Shown here piece after piece: positions 33,686 to 42,661 of a DNA stretch of 64,000 nucleotides. The position numbers and the translations under genes were made by a program. Positions within the stretch are counted from its first letter, which is position 1. The number at the start of each line of letters is the position of its first letter. The DNA is from Dyadobacter fanqingshengii. Lineage in GTDB: Bacteria > Bacteroidota > Bacteroidia > Cytophagales > Spirosomataceae. The stretch is from the NCBI RefSeq assembly GCF_023822005.2, contig NZ_CP098806.1, positions 3,596,001 to 3,660,000 of the forward strand, in the 5' to 3' direction. The notes below the pieces were generated by a model. The model did not search any database, was not told where the DNA came from, and saw only the letters and a list, made by a program, of their open reading frames with translations.

Positions 33686-35704
33686 TCAAGCCGCTGCCTT
33701 TGCACGCTCTTTCAACTGCAGTAACTCGTCTCTGAGCCTTGCTGCTTCCAGGAAGTCCAGATCCTTAGCGGCGGTTTCCATTTTGCGCTGGGTTTCGGAA
33801 ATTAGCTTTTGGAGATCGTTCTTGCCCATGTATTGAACAACCGGATCTGCGGCGATGCGAACTTCGGTCGGCTCTACGTAAACCTTGCGGACTTTCGAAT
33901 CGGCAACGGACGTTTGTTCCATGATCGCTTCTTTGGATTTCAGGATGGTCCTCGGCGTTATGCCATGCTCAGCATTGTATTCCAGCTGAATGCTTCTTCT
34001 CCTGTTCGTCTCATCAATAGCAAGTTGCATGGAGCCGGTCATCACATCCGCATACATAATCACCTTTCCCCGGTCATTACGCGCGGCGCGACCAATGGTC
34101 TGGATCATGGAACGCGTGTCCCGCAAAAATCCTTCCTTATCGGCATCCATAATGGCGACGAGGGAAACCTCAGGCAAATCCAATCCTTCGCGAAGCAAGT
34201 TAACGCCTACCAGCACATCAAAAATACCCAACCTCAACTCCCGCAAAATCTCAACACGATCCAGCGTTTTGACTTCCGAATGTATATAGCGACATTTCAC
34301 GCCTACTCTCTCCAAATATTTGCTCAGCTCCTCTGCCATTCTTTTGGTCAAAGTCGTGATCAGCACGCGGTCACCCATCGCAATGCGCTTGTGGGATTCT
34401 TCCAGCAAATCATCAATCTGATTCAAGCTTGGCCTTACTTCAATTTCCGGGTCCAACAGGCCGGTAGGACGGATAATTTGCTCTACTACAACACCCTCCG
34501 ATTTGCGCAGCTCGTAATCCGCAGGCGTAGCGCTTACAAATATAGTCTGCGGCGTCATATCTTCGAATTCCTGGAATGTTAGCGGCCTGTTGTCCATCGC
34601 CGAGGGCAAACGGAAACCATATTCCACCAATTGCTCCTTCCGCGAACGGTCACCACCCCACATGGCGCGGATCTGCGGCATAGTAACGTGACTTTCGTCC
34701 ACCACCATTAAGAAATCGTCGGGAAAATAATCGAGCAAGCAGAATGGCCTCTGACCCGGCAAACGGCGGTCGAAATAGCGTGAATAGTTTTCGATTCCTG
34801 AGCAATAACCCAGTTCACGCATCATTTCCATATCGAATTCGGTGCGCTCCTTCACCCGCTCTGCCTCTGCTAATCTGCCTTCTTTTGTAAAAAAGTTTAT
34901 TTGCTGCAACAGGTCATCCTGAATTTCCTTGATGGATTGTACCAGAACATCTCTTCCCGTTACAAAAAGGTTTGCAGGGAAAATAGCAATTGCGCGCTCG
35001 GAAGATATCTTTTTACCCGTTTCAGGCTCAATGCGCTGTATTTCTTCAATTTCATCCCCAAAAAAGATGATCCGGTATGCAAAATCTGCATAACCCGGAA
35101 AAACGTCGACCGTGTCGCCTTTCACCCGGAATGTCCCGCGATTGAATTCAAGCTCGGTGCGGCTGTAAAGAATTTCCACCAAACGAAACAGAAATTGATT
35201 GCGGCTCACAATGTCGCCCAGCTTGGCGCTGACAATGCTTTTCTTGTATTCATTGGGGTTACCTGCGCCATAAATACAAGAAACCGAAGCCACCACGATC
35301 ACATCACGCCTCCCGCTCATCAGGGACGAAACCGTGTGTAAACGCAGTTTTTCAATCTCCTGATTGATCTGCAAATCTTTTTCAATGTATGTGTTGGTGC
35401 TGGAAATGAAGGCTTCCGGCTGGTAATAGTCGTAGTAGCTGATAAAATACTCGACGGCATTCTGCGGGAAAAATTGCTTGAATTCCCCGTAAAGCTGCGC
35501 AGCAAGTGTCTTGTTATGACTTAAAACAAGGGTTGGTTTTTTCACCTGCTTCACCACATTGGCAATGGTGAAAGTCTTACCGGAACCCGTCACACCCAAA
35601 AGCGTCTGGGCGGGTTCTCCGGCTTCAATTCCCTGTACAAGTTGTTGGATAGCCGCAGGTTGATCGCCCGTTGGCTGGTATTCAGAGGTTATTTCAAAGT
35701 CCAT
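33686..35704 (-). CDS. uvrB: Excinuclease ABC subunit B
   Basis: 672 aa, full length. Walker A GVTGSGKTFT near 37-46, the YYDYYQPEAF beta-hairpin region that grips damaged DNA, DESHVT as motif II, the RecA2 motifs (GRAARN), and the C-terminal UVR domain (LQKLISETQRKMETAAKDLDFLEAARLRDEL) that contacts UvrC. It works with UvrA and UvrC in nucleotide excision repair. Stop codons of uvrB and the convergent nucleotidase gene are 8 bp apart. Confidence 0.97.
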   Translation of the reverse strand: MDFEITSEYQPTGDQPAAIQQLVQGIEAGEPAQTLLGVTGSGKTFTIANVVKQVKKPTLVLSHNKTLAAQLYGEFKQFFPQNAVEYFISYYDYYQPEAFISSTNTYIEKDLQINQEIEKLRLHTVSSLMSGRRDVIVVASVSCIYGAGNPNEYKKSIVSAKLGDIVSRNQFLFRLVEILYSRTELEFNRGTFRVKGDTVDVFPGYADFAYRIIFFGDEIEEIQRIEPETGKKISSERAIAIFPANLFVTGRDVLVQSIKEIQDDLLQQINFFTKEGRLAEAERVKERTEFDMEMMRELGYCSGIENYSRYFDRRLPGQRPFCLLDYFPDDFLMVVDESHVTMPQIRAMWGGDRSRKEQLVEYGFRLPSAMDNRPLTFQEFEDMTPQTIFVSATPADYELRKSEGVVVEQIIRPTGLLDPEIEVRPSLNQIDDLLEESHKRIAMGDRVLITTLTKRMAEELSKYLERVGVKCRYIHSEVKTLDRVEILRELRLGIFDVLVGVNLLREGLDLPEVSLVAIMDADKEGFLRDTRSMIQTIGRAARNDRGKVIMYADVMTGSMQLAIDETNRRRSIQLEYNAEHGITPRTILKSKEAIMEQTSVADSKVRKVYVEPTEVRIAADPVVQYMGKNDLQKLISETQRKMETAAKDLDFLEAARLRDELLQLKERAKAAA

Positions 35705-35731
35705 AACGTATTGTGAGCATTCCAGAGATAA

Positions 35732-35767
35732 CGCATTTCAAAGATAGATTAGTTTCTTTGAAATGCG
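35732..35767. repeat. Perfect 13-bp inverted repeat between uvrB and the cupin gene
   Basis: CGCATTTCAAAGA (35732-35744) and TCTTTGAAATGCG (35755-35767) with a 10-nt loop. It lies just after the cupin stop and 28 nt before the uvrB start. No T-run follows on either strand, so it may be an atypical terminator or a regulatory site for uvrB. Confidence 0.55.
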
Positions 35768-35779
35768 TCCCGGATACTT

Positions 35780-36634
35780 CTACGCCTGTTCAGTCAAAAC
35801 TTCTTTAGCGTTTTCAGCCGCTTTTTTCTCTTTCCAATGCTGCCAGCCCAAGCCTAGCAACTTGGTCATGCTTTTATCCACGAATGTATGTCTCACGAGG
35901 TTCATGCCGCCGCGCACTGCCGTAAAAATGGAATTATTGGCTCTCAATGCTAAGCTGAAACCGCCATCCACATAGCGGATATAATGCCACCAAAGCGAAG
36001 GAATAAATATCGTTTCACCGTGCAGCAATGTTGTTTCGTGGCCCACCGCGCCTTTCAATGCAGGGAATCTTTCGTAATCCGGGTTAATAGGATCTACTTT
36101 GCTCATTACGGTAAATGGGTGGTGATATAATCTCCTGCTTTCTTCGGGAGAGAACAAAATCACTTGCTTACGTGTCTGAAACTGCGTCAAAAACACATTC
36201 GAGCAATCCATATCATAGTGCAGACTGGTAATAGAACCCTGTCCGCCAAAGAAAACAAATTTATATGACTTCAAAAATCCATCCATAATGGTTGGAAAAC
36301 GAATGTCATTGGCCAATTCGGGCACTTTTTTGAATATATCAAAAAGGAAAATCCGCAGGTCCGTCGGGCCGCCCTCGATGAGTTTCAGGTAATCACCGAA
36401 CTTCATTGTTTTGGCAATCTGAAAATATTTATCGGCGTCGTGCATGTGGTTATCCACCAAAGGCACATCAATTTCTCCGTGGTTTTCGCGCAGCCATTCA
36501 AAGGTCCATTTCTGAACTGCCGGCCAATCTTTTGCCAGGTCTGTGAAGACAACCGGGCGACTTGGTTTTAAATAATTTTCAATGAATTCTTCGCGGGTAA
36601 GCCCGCTGCGTTTCTCTATGGGCACTAATTTCAT
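35780..36634 (-). CDS. JmjC-like cupin (cupin_8) family protein
   Basis: 284 aa. The Fe(II)/2-oxoglutarate facial triad is visible: HxD in ITSLHYDMDCS and the distal His in PSLWWHYIRY; Lys/Thr residues expected for 2-oxoglutarate are in the same barrel. The family includes asparagine and arginine hydroxylases acting on proteins such as ribosomal subunits. Target unknown. It is 75 bp upstream of uvrB on the same strand and divergent from an AraC gene. Confidence 0.85.
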   Translation of the reverse strand: MKLVPIEKRSGLTREEFIENYLKPSRPVVFTDLAKDWPAVQKWTFEWLRENHGEIDVPLVDNHMHDADKYFQIAKTMKFGDYLKLIEGGPTDLRIFLFDIFKKVPELANDIRFPTIMDGFLKSYKFVFFGGQGSITSLHYDMDCSNVFLTQFQTRKQVILFSPEESRRLYHHPFTVMSKVDPINPDYERFPALKGAVGHETTLLHGETIFIPSLWWHYIRYVDGGFSLALRANNSIFTAVRGGMNLVRHTFVDKSMTKLLGLGWQHWKEKKAAENAKEVLTEQA

Positions 36635-36848
36635 GACAGAAACTGAGTAAATGGTAATCGACTATTGAAAAAATTAATGTCAGAATTACTTTTCTAACAT
36701 CCTTTGAAAGTGAATAATTCTAAATTTATCCGAATCTTAGCTAGATCAAATGTATTAAAGAGATTTCAAATATGTAAATTTCTGAATGAATCCTTAAATG
36801 GGTTATCCAATTTATAGATTTAGTAGAATGTTCATTTAACCTGCTGCA

Positions 36849-37658
36849 ATGAAATATTTTACCATTCCACCATCCCCTGAGCTGGCAAAGTATGTAAGAT
36901 TTTTTTGGGTCCTCGAACACGAAATCGGATCAGGGCAACCTTACATTCACCGCACTATGGCTGATGGTTGCGCGGAAATGATATTTCATTACAAAGGCCG
37001 GTTTGATGAATTTGTGAATGGCGACGAGACGGAACAATCTTTCTACTCCGGCATTCACGGGCAATCACAAACGTTCAGGCGGTTTGTCATTCATGAGGAC
37101 TTCGGAATCTTTGGAGTTTACCTATATCCGTTTGCCATTCCGGTGCTGTTTGGAATGCCGTCTACCGAACTTACGGGCCAAATGCCCGACCTGCATACGT
37201 TCCTGGGCGAAAAAGCAAATGGCCTGGAAGAGCGGATGATGCTGGCGGCAGATCATACAGAGCGCGTCGCCGTCATTTCAGCATTTCTCGAATCGCTTCT
37301 TGTCAAAAACAGGACACATGAACCGGCCGTTTTTTCAGTCATTAATCAAATTATTCAAAATAAGGGCCTTACCACTGTGCAGGAGCTTGCTGCGCAAAGT
37401 TTTCTTTCGACCCGTCAGTTTGAGAGGAAATTCAAGGAATTCTCCGGATTCAGTCCTAAACTTTATCTGCGCATAGCCCGCTTTCATGCAGCGCTGGATG
37501 CTTATGGAGAGAAGGACAAGTCGCTGACCGAGATCGCTTATGAATGCGGTTATTACGATCAGTCGCATTTTATTCACGATTTTAAATCCTTTTCAGGTCA
37601 GCACCCGCGTTTTTACTTTTCAGGAAAGTCGGAAGGGCAAGCGTATCGGGATGTATAA
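36849..37658 (+). CDS. AraC-family transcriptional regulator with DUF6597-type N-domain
   Basis: 269 aa. Residues 1-150 form the small-ligand domain common in Bacteroidota AraC proteins (IPPSPELAKYVRFFWVLEHE, MADGCAEMIFHYKG). Residues 165-265 hold the two helix-turn-helix motifs: VQELAAQSFLSTRQFERKFKEFSG and LTEIAYECGYYDQSHFIHDFKSFSG. The following genes for a VOC protein, a small beta protein and YceI lie on the same strand, making them possible targets. Confidence 0.9.
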   Translation: MKYFTIPPSPELAKYVRFFWVLEHEIGSGQPYIHRTMADGCAEMIFHYKGRFDEFVNGDETEQSFYSGIHGQSQTFRRFVIHEDFGIFGVYLYPFAIPVLFGMPSTELTGQMPDLHTFLGEKANGLEERMMLAADHTERVAVISAFLESLLVKNRTHEPAVFSVINQIIQNKGLTTVQELAAQSFLSTRQFERKFKEFSGFSPKLYLRIARFHAALDAYGEKDKSLTEIAYECGYYDQSHFIHDFKSFSGQHPRFYFSGKSEGQAYRDV

Positions 37659-37727
37659 TGTCGCGTTTTTCCAATTTTGAGCGCTGGGGACGCGGCTACA
37701 TTTGCCTAAACTAAAAAAACAAAAATC

Positions 37728-38114
37728 ATGAGCACAGTAAAAATCCCAAATGGCCATCAGGCGGTTATGCCTTACTTAATGTTGGATGGAGCTGCCAAAT
37801 TCAAGGACTTTGTAACCAATGTCTTCAATAGTGCGGTCTCTCACACGCAATTTCAGGACGATAATCCCAACGCGATCAAGCATGCCGAGGCCAACATTAG
37901 CGGAAGCACGATCATGTTTTGCGACAGCCGTCCCGAGTGGCCTGCGCAACCTGCGAATATGTTTGTATATGTAGAAAATGCAGATGACACTTATGAAAAA
38001 GCATTGGCGGAAAGTGGAAAATCAGTAATGGAGCCAGCAGACCAGGATTATGGGCGCAGCTGCGGCGTGGAAGATCCATGCGGAAATGTTTGGTGGATCA
38101 CATCTGTTCTTTAA
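37728..38114 (+). CDS. VOC-superfamily protein (PhnB/glyoxalase-like)
   Basis: 128 aa, a PhnB-type vicinal oxygen chelate protein: AVMPYLMLDGAAKFKDFVTNVF at the start, ISGSTIMFCDSRPEW in the middle and YGRSCGVEDPCGNVWWIT at the end. The residues normally used for a metal are only partly present, as in most PhnB proteins. No substrate can be named. The next gene starts 2 bp after its stop. Confidence 0.87.
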   Translation: MSTVKIPNGHQAVMPYLMLDGAAKFKDFVTNVFNSAVSHTQFQDDNPNAIKHAEANISGSTIMFCDSRPEWPAQPANMFVYVENADDTYEKALAESGKSVMEPADQDYGRSCGVEDPCGNVWWITSVL

Positions 38115-38116
38115 AA

Positions 38117-38455
38117 ATGATCAATTACAATAACAAAGTCTTTGTTCCTCTTTCCAATTCAGAAAATGGTGAGGTTGACCTTTCCATGCAATTTGTATAT
38201 CATCAAAATGGCAACATTGTCACCTCAACATATTCCGGTGGCCGGATTCACACCGGACATCTGATCGCGTTGGTGGACGAAGACGGGAATCTGGATATGC
38301 GTTACCATCAGGTGAATGACAAAGGCGAGATCACGACAGGCATTTGCAAATCAACGCCCGAGCAACTTCCCAATGGAAAAATCCGTATGCATGAGAAATG
38401 GCAATGGACTTCGGGAGATCAATCCGAAGGCGAATCGCTGTTGGAAGAAATATAG
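38117..38455 (+). CDS. Small conserved protein of the so-called N-acetylglutamate-synthase-like family
   Basis: 112 aa from the ATG at 38117, 2 bp after the VOC stop; an upstream alternative start at 38078 lies inside that gene and is rejected. Beta-rich, with SENGEVDLSMQFVYHQNGNIVTS, YSGGRIHTGHLIALVDEDGNLDMRYHQ and a final RMHEKWQW. Homologues carry a label of N-acetylglutamate synthase that I believe to be a database error, since no GNAT motif is present. Function unknown. Confidence 0.75.
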   Translation: MINYNNKVFVPLSNSENGEVDLSMQFVYHQNGNIVTSTYSGGRIHTGHLIALVDEDGNLDMRYHQVNDKGEITTGICKSTPEQLPNGKIRMHEKWQWTSGDQSEGESLLEEI

Positions 38456-38480
38456 AATTTAAAAAACCGTCTCCCTGTTT

Positions 38481-39017
38481 ATGCGCAACCGCCTTCAAAT
38501 TATTACATTCTTTTTTGCATTCATTGGTCCAAATATGGCTTTTGGGCAAACGTCCAAAGTCGTTTCAGGATCTACCAATTTCAAAGTAAAATATGTATTG
38601 GGAACTTGCGACGGCACCTTTGATGCGCCGAAAGGTGAGGCGGTTTTCAACGAAAACTCCCCGCAAAATGCTTCATTCAACATTGATATTGCCGCCAATA
38701 GTTTCAAAACAGGGAATAATTCGCGGGATAAGGATATGAAAAGCGACAAGTATTTTTATGTCGAAAAACATCCCAATATCAATTTCAAATCCACCAAAGT
38801 GGAGAAAAAGAATGGCAAATATGAAGCAACAGGAAAGCTGACCATCAGGGATGTTACCAAAACGGTTACGCTGCCCTTTGAGGCTAAAAAGAATGCGGAC
38901 GGCAGTTACGCAGTTTCGAGCACTTTCGAAGTAAACCGTCTCGATTACAAGGTCGGAACAAAGGACTGGAAGTTAAAAGATGTCGTTACGGTCGATATGA
39001 AGGCGATTATCAAGTAG
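38481..39017 (+). CDS. YceI-family protein, secreted
   Basis: 178 aa with an N-terminal signal peptide (RLQIITFFFAFIGPNMAFGQ) and a YceI lipocalin-like beta barrel: NFKVKYVLGTCDGTFDAPKGEAVF, then KYFYVEKHPNINFKSTKVE and a final VGTKDWKLKDVVTVDM. YceI proteins bind polyisoprenoid or other lipids in the periplasm; ligand not defined here. A terminator follows directly. A second YceI gene without signal peptide occurs at 58347. Confidence 0.88.
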   Translation: MRNRLQIITFFFAFIGPNMAFGQTSKVVSGSTNFKVKYVLGTCDGTFDAPKGEAVFNENSPQNASFNIDIAANSFKTGNNSRDKDMKSDKYFYVEKHPNINFKSTKVEKKNGKYEATGKLTIRDVTKTVTLPFEAKKNADGSYAVSSTFEVNRLDYKVGTKDWKLKDVVTVDMKAIIK

Positions 39018-39035
39018 TATTAATGGCGTTTAGGC

Positions 39036-39067
39036 AAAAAACCCGGTTCATTTGAGCCGGGTTTTTT
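39036..39067 (+). terminator. Rho-independent terminator after the secreted YceI gene
   Basis: AAAAAACCCGG (39036-39046), 10-nt loop, CCGGGTTTTTT (39057-39067). It isolates YceI from the haem operon downstream. Confidence 0.85.
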
Positions 39068-39085
39068 ATTTATTATCAATTCTAT

Positions 39086-39116
39086 TTTGATTTAGTCTAA
39101 ATAATAATTTCATTTG
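39086..39116 (+). promoter_or_regulatory. Promoter and iron-type operator of the haem operon
   Basis: TTTG at 39086-39089, 19 bases, then TTCATTTG at 39109-39116 (one mismatch to TAnnTTTG). The spacer contains the perfect palindrome ATTTAGTCTAAAT (39090-39102), so a bound repressor would block the promoter. 39086-39112 repeats upstream of the PepSY gene with 2 mismatches. Confidence 0.65.
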
Positions 39117-39139
39117 CAAACATTCTAAATGAGCCTTCC

Positions 39140-41206
39140 ATGCAGCAGCTTTTTACCATCACCTTCATTGTGCTTTGGGCGCTTGGCCCGGTGGCAGGAC
39201 AGCCGGATCGTGAGCGTGTGAAAGGCGACACGCTTGCTAAGGATTCCATTGCGCTGGACGAATTTGTGGTCACAGGCCAGTTTGAAGCACAGTCCCTCAA
39301 AAATTCAGTTTACCAGGTTCGTACCATTGACAGCGAACGTATAGCGGCCAGAGGCGCGACGAACCTACAATCCATTCTAAACACAGAGCTCGGCATCCGT
39401 TTCTCAAATGATCTCACGCTGGGAACCAGTGACATCCAGTTAATGGGCATGTCAGGCCAAAATGTAAAAATTCTCCTGGACGGCATTCCGATGGTTGACC
39501 GGGGGAGCACGCGTGAAAGCCTTGGGCAGATTGACATTAACACCATAGAAAGAATTGAAATCGTGGAAGGCCCGATGTCGGTGATTTACGGGACGGACGC
39601 ATTGGCCGGGGTCATAAATTTGATTACCAAAAAAGGGCATAGCGGCGATAATCTGATCTTAAATGCGCGGATCCAGGAAGAGACCGCCGGGAAAGAATAC
39701 AATGCATTATCCAAAAAAGGCACGCACAACGAAAGTCTTGGCCCGACCTGGCAAAATAAGGCGCTTCAATTCTCGGGCAATGTGACCCGCAATAATTTTG
39801 GCGGCTGGCAAGGCGGCTCCACAGGGCGCGCAAAGGATTGGATGCCTAAGGATCAAATGCTTTACAGTGCTTCTGCTAAATATCAGGGCAGTAAATGGAA
39901 TATTTGGTATCGGTTCAATGGCACGGACGAGACGATCAAATTCGAAGGCAACCGCAATCCGATCACGCAAATCGCAGCTGATAAGGACTATAACACCTAT
40001 CGCTGGTTTCACCAGATCCAATCGGAGTTGAAGATTAACGACAAGTTTCATGTTAACGGCGTGCTTTCCTACACCGACTATTCCCGCAAGACATTAAGCA
40101 CGAATGTGGATGCAAACGGCCGTGAAACGCTTTCCCTGGAACCGGGCTCGCAGGATAAATCGGTCTCTACAACGACTTTTTTCAGAGGAACCGCTTTTTA
40201 TAAAGCCAATCCCCATTTTTCATTACTGGCGGGTTTCGATTTTTCAGATAACCAAAGCTCCGGCGCTCGTATCCTGGGCTCCCCGCAGATCCTGGAATAC
40301 GCATTATTTGTGGCTCCTGAGGTTAAGTTCGGTAAAATCTTCAAATTAAGTCCCGGCTTGCGCTTCCTGAAAAACTCGGTTTACAATGCGCCACCAGTAA
40401 TTCCTTCCATCAACGGAAAACTGTCCATTACAAAAACACTTGATCTGCGGCTTGGTTACGCGCGCGGGTTCCGCTCGCCTGCATTAAGGGAGCTGTATTT
40501 TGATTTTCACGATGCCTCCCACTCCATTAACGGCAACACAAATTTGAAAGCCGAATATTCCAACAGTTTCAACTCATTTCTGGTCTGGCAGTCGGTTAGC
40601 AAGCCTACAATGCGGGTTAACACAACATTGGGAGGCTTCTACAATGTTTTTCACGACCTCATCGACACCGGCGTTGATCCGAACGACCGAACGCAAACGA
40701 CTTATCTGAACATTTTCCTTTTCAAGACAACCGGCTTCACGCTGGACAACAAGATTTTCCTGAAAAATCTGCAAGCATCCCTGGGTGGTTCTTATATTGG
40801 CCGCTATAATCAGTTTTCAGCCGATCCCGAGCAATTCGGCTCACTTCCTGAGTTTGTCTGGTCGCCCGAAATCAATGCGAATCTGCTTTATAAGTTCAGC
40901 AAAATCGGCGCTAGTGTGAATCTGTTTTACAAATATTCAGGCAAAAGGCCCATTTACGAAACCACAGACCAGGTGAATGTCAAGCTAGCCGAAACGGAAG
41001 GTTTTCACATGGCGGACCTCACATTCAGCAAGAATTTGGGAAAATGTGTCAATCTGTTAGCGGGCGTCAAAAATCTGTTTGACGTAACAACCCTTAACAA
41101 TTCATCCACAGACACAGGCGGCGCACACAGCACGGGTGGCTCCGTGCCGCTTTCCTACGGCAGATCCTACTTTCTGGGACTGAACTTCCAATGGTCAAAA
41201 AATTAA
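39140..41206 (+). CDS. TonB-dependent outer-membrane receptor, haem type
   Basis: 688 aa with a signal peptide (about 1-20), a short N-terminal segment with DEFVVTGQF as the probable TonB box, a plug domain (about 45-165; ILLDGIPMVDRG, IVEGPMSVIYGTDALAGVINLITKK) and a 22-strand barrel ending in LSYGRSYFLGLNFQWSKN. It belongs to the BtuB/HmuR group. Two HmuY-family genes follow within 60 bp of each other, so haem or haem-protein is the likely cargo. Its promoter bears an iron-type operator. Confidence 0.92.
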   Translation: MQQLFTITFIVLWALGPVAGQPDRERVKGDTLAKDSIALDEFVVTGQFEAQSLKNSVYQVRTIDSERIAARGATNLQSILNTELGIRFSNDLTLGTSDIQLMGMSGQNVKILLDGIPMVDRGSTRESLGQIDINTIERIEIVEGPMSVIYGTDALAGVINLITKKGHSGDNLILNARIQEETAGKEYNALSKKGTHNESLGPTWQNKALQFSGNVTRNNFGGWQGGSTGRAKDWMPKDQMLYSASAKYQGSKWNIWYRFNGTDETIKFEGNRNPITQIAADKDYNTYRWFHQIQSELKINDKFHVNGVLSYTDYSRKTLSTNVDANGRETLSLEPGSQDKSVSTTTFFRGTAFYKANPHFSLLAGFDFSDNQSSGARILGSPQILEYALFVAPEVKFGKIFKLSPGLRFLKNSVYNAPPVIPSINGKLSITKTLDLRLGYARGFRSPALRELYFDFHDASHSINGNTNLKAEYSNSFNSFLVWQSVSKPTMRVNTTLGGFYNVFHDLIDTGVDPNDRTQTTYLNIFLFKTTGFTLDNKIFLKNLQASLGGSYIGRYNQFSADPEQFGSLPEFVWSPEINANLLYKFSKIGASVNLFYKYSGKRPIYETTDQVNVKLAETEGFHMADLTFSKNLGKCVNLLAGVKNLFDVTTLNNSSTDTGGAHSTGGSVPLSYGRSYFLGLNFQWSKN

Positions 41207-41231
41207 ATTTTACCCTAATAACAAGTTAATT

Positions 41232-42626
41232 ATGAAGAAGATAGCCAAATCCCTGTTACTGATTGCTTTTTTTGCCAGTTTCAATGCTTGTAATGATGAC
41301 GAGCCGCCACTTCCCGACAACACTGCCAGCTTTGAAAGTGCCGCACAAGGTTTTGAAGGTGAAGAAGCTGAAATAAAAATCGTTTTGTCCAGGGCCGTGG
41401 ATGTTGCTACGCCAATCAGCATTTCGCTTACGCCAGCATTGCTTGTCTACGGCACAGAATTCACGACAGCGCCCGCCGCCGCAAATAACACAATCGCCCT
41501 GACCGTTCCAGCCGGGCAGTCTTCGGCTTCCATTAAAGTAGCCAGGAAAGCGGGCGTTTTGCTGGATGGGGACGAAAGCGTAGCATTTAAAATCACTTCC
41601 GTTGGTGCCCCGGCAATGATCGGAGCCAACACAGAGCTGAAACTGAGCTTCAAAGCAATCGTTTCGGATGGCACCAGCATTCAACTGAACGGAATTGCGG
41701 GAACCGAGCTGGGAAGCAGCGCCGCTAATTCAGTATTTCTGGACCTGAGCAGCAACATTCAAACGCCGGTTTTGCGTGATAGCTGGGATCTTGGCTTCTA
41801 TAATGATGCCGATTTCCGCGTGGTGATCAATGCTACGAACGGCGCTTCGGTGCTGGAAATCAACAAAACGGACATTAATGCGGTTTCGGCCAAAGACGTC
41901 GTAATGGATTCATTGGCAGTGGGCCAGGGAATGGGGAAACTGAGCCTGGTTGATGATGCAAAAGGAGATCTGACCAAAACTGCGATCAAAGAGATTTCCG
42001 TAACCGATGCAGATAACAAAGTTTACATTTTGAACAGAAAAGGCGGAAACGCGACGGTCCTTCCTGCCGATCAAATTTACAAGATCCGCGTTTTGAGAAA
42101 AGGAACAGGTTATGTACTACAATACGCAAAACTCAATGAAACGACTTCCAAAACCATTGATATAACCAAAGACACAGCCTACAACTTCGAATATGTTTCC
42201 CTTGAAAAAGGCGCGACCGTGGACGTGGAGCCATTAAAAGCGCGCTGGGACCTGAACTGGGGTTATAGCATGTATTACACCAATTTCGGCACAGGCATGA
42301 TCCCTTACGGATTCTCAGACCTTGTATTTACCAACAAACAGGCAAAAGTGGAAGCGGCAGAAGTGCTCACCAGCACCGTCACTTATGATGCATTCAATGA
42401 AAACAACATTGCCGCAGCAAAATTCAGCACAGACGCAGACGCCATCGGTTCCAAATGGCGGGTTACTTCTGGTGGACCCGTTGGTGTAAAAACAGATCGT
42501 TTTTATGTGATTAAGGACAGCGCGGGGAATGTTTATAAGCTTAGGTTTGTAAGCTTTCACGCAGAAGATGGAGGTGTAAGAGGCAAGCCCAAGTTGGAAT
42601 ACAAGCTGGTTAAAAAAGGAGCCTGA
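41232..42626 (+). CDS. HmuY-family haem-binding lipoprotein with Calx-beta-like domain
   Basis: 464 aa lipoprotein: lipobox ending at Cys20 (FFASFNAC). Residues about 28-130 resemble a Calx-beta domain (LLDGDESVAFKITS), followed by HmuY-like domain(s) with DSWDLGFYNDADFRVVIN and later RWDLNWGYSMYYTNFG. Two WDL blocks suggest a duplicated HmuY unit. HmuY proteins bind haem at the cell surface and pass it to the receptor. Starts 25 bp after the receptor stop. Confidence 0.87.
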   Translation: MKKIAKSLLLIAFFASFNACNDDEPPLPDNTASFESAAQGFEGEEAEIKIVLSRAVDVATPISISLTPALLVYGTEFTTAPAAANNTIALTVPAGQSSASIKVARKAGVLLDGDESVAFKITSVGAPAMIGANTELKLSFKAIVSDGTSIQLNGIAGTELGSSAANSVFLDLSSNIQTPVLRDSWDLGFYNDADFRVVINATNGASVLEINKTDINAVSAKDVVMDSLAVGQGMGKLSLVDDAKGDLTKTAIKEISVTDADNKVYILNRKGGNATVLPADQIYKIRVLRKGTGYVLQYAKLNETTSKTIDITKDTAYNFEYVSLEKGATVDVEPLKARWDLNWGYSMYYTNFGTGMIPYGFSDLVFTNKQAKVEAAEVLTSTVTYDAFNENNIAAAKFSTDADAIGSKWRVTSGGPVGVKTDRFYVIKDSAGNVYKLRFVSFHAEDGGVRGKPKLEYKLVKKGA

Positions 42627-42661
42627 TCAAATATTTTGTCATAAAATTCGAGATTTAAAAA

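Noticed and set aside
33809..34582. 257-codon open frame antisense to uvrB
   Set aside because: Fully opposite conserved uvrB sequence, no domain, no start context; a shadow frame.
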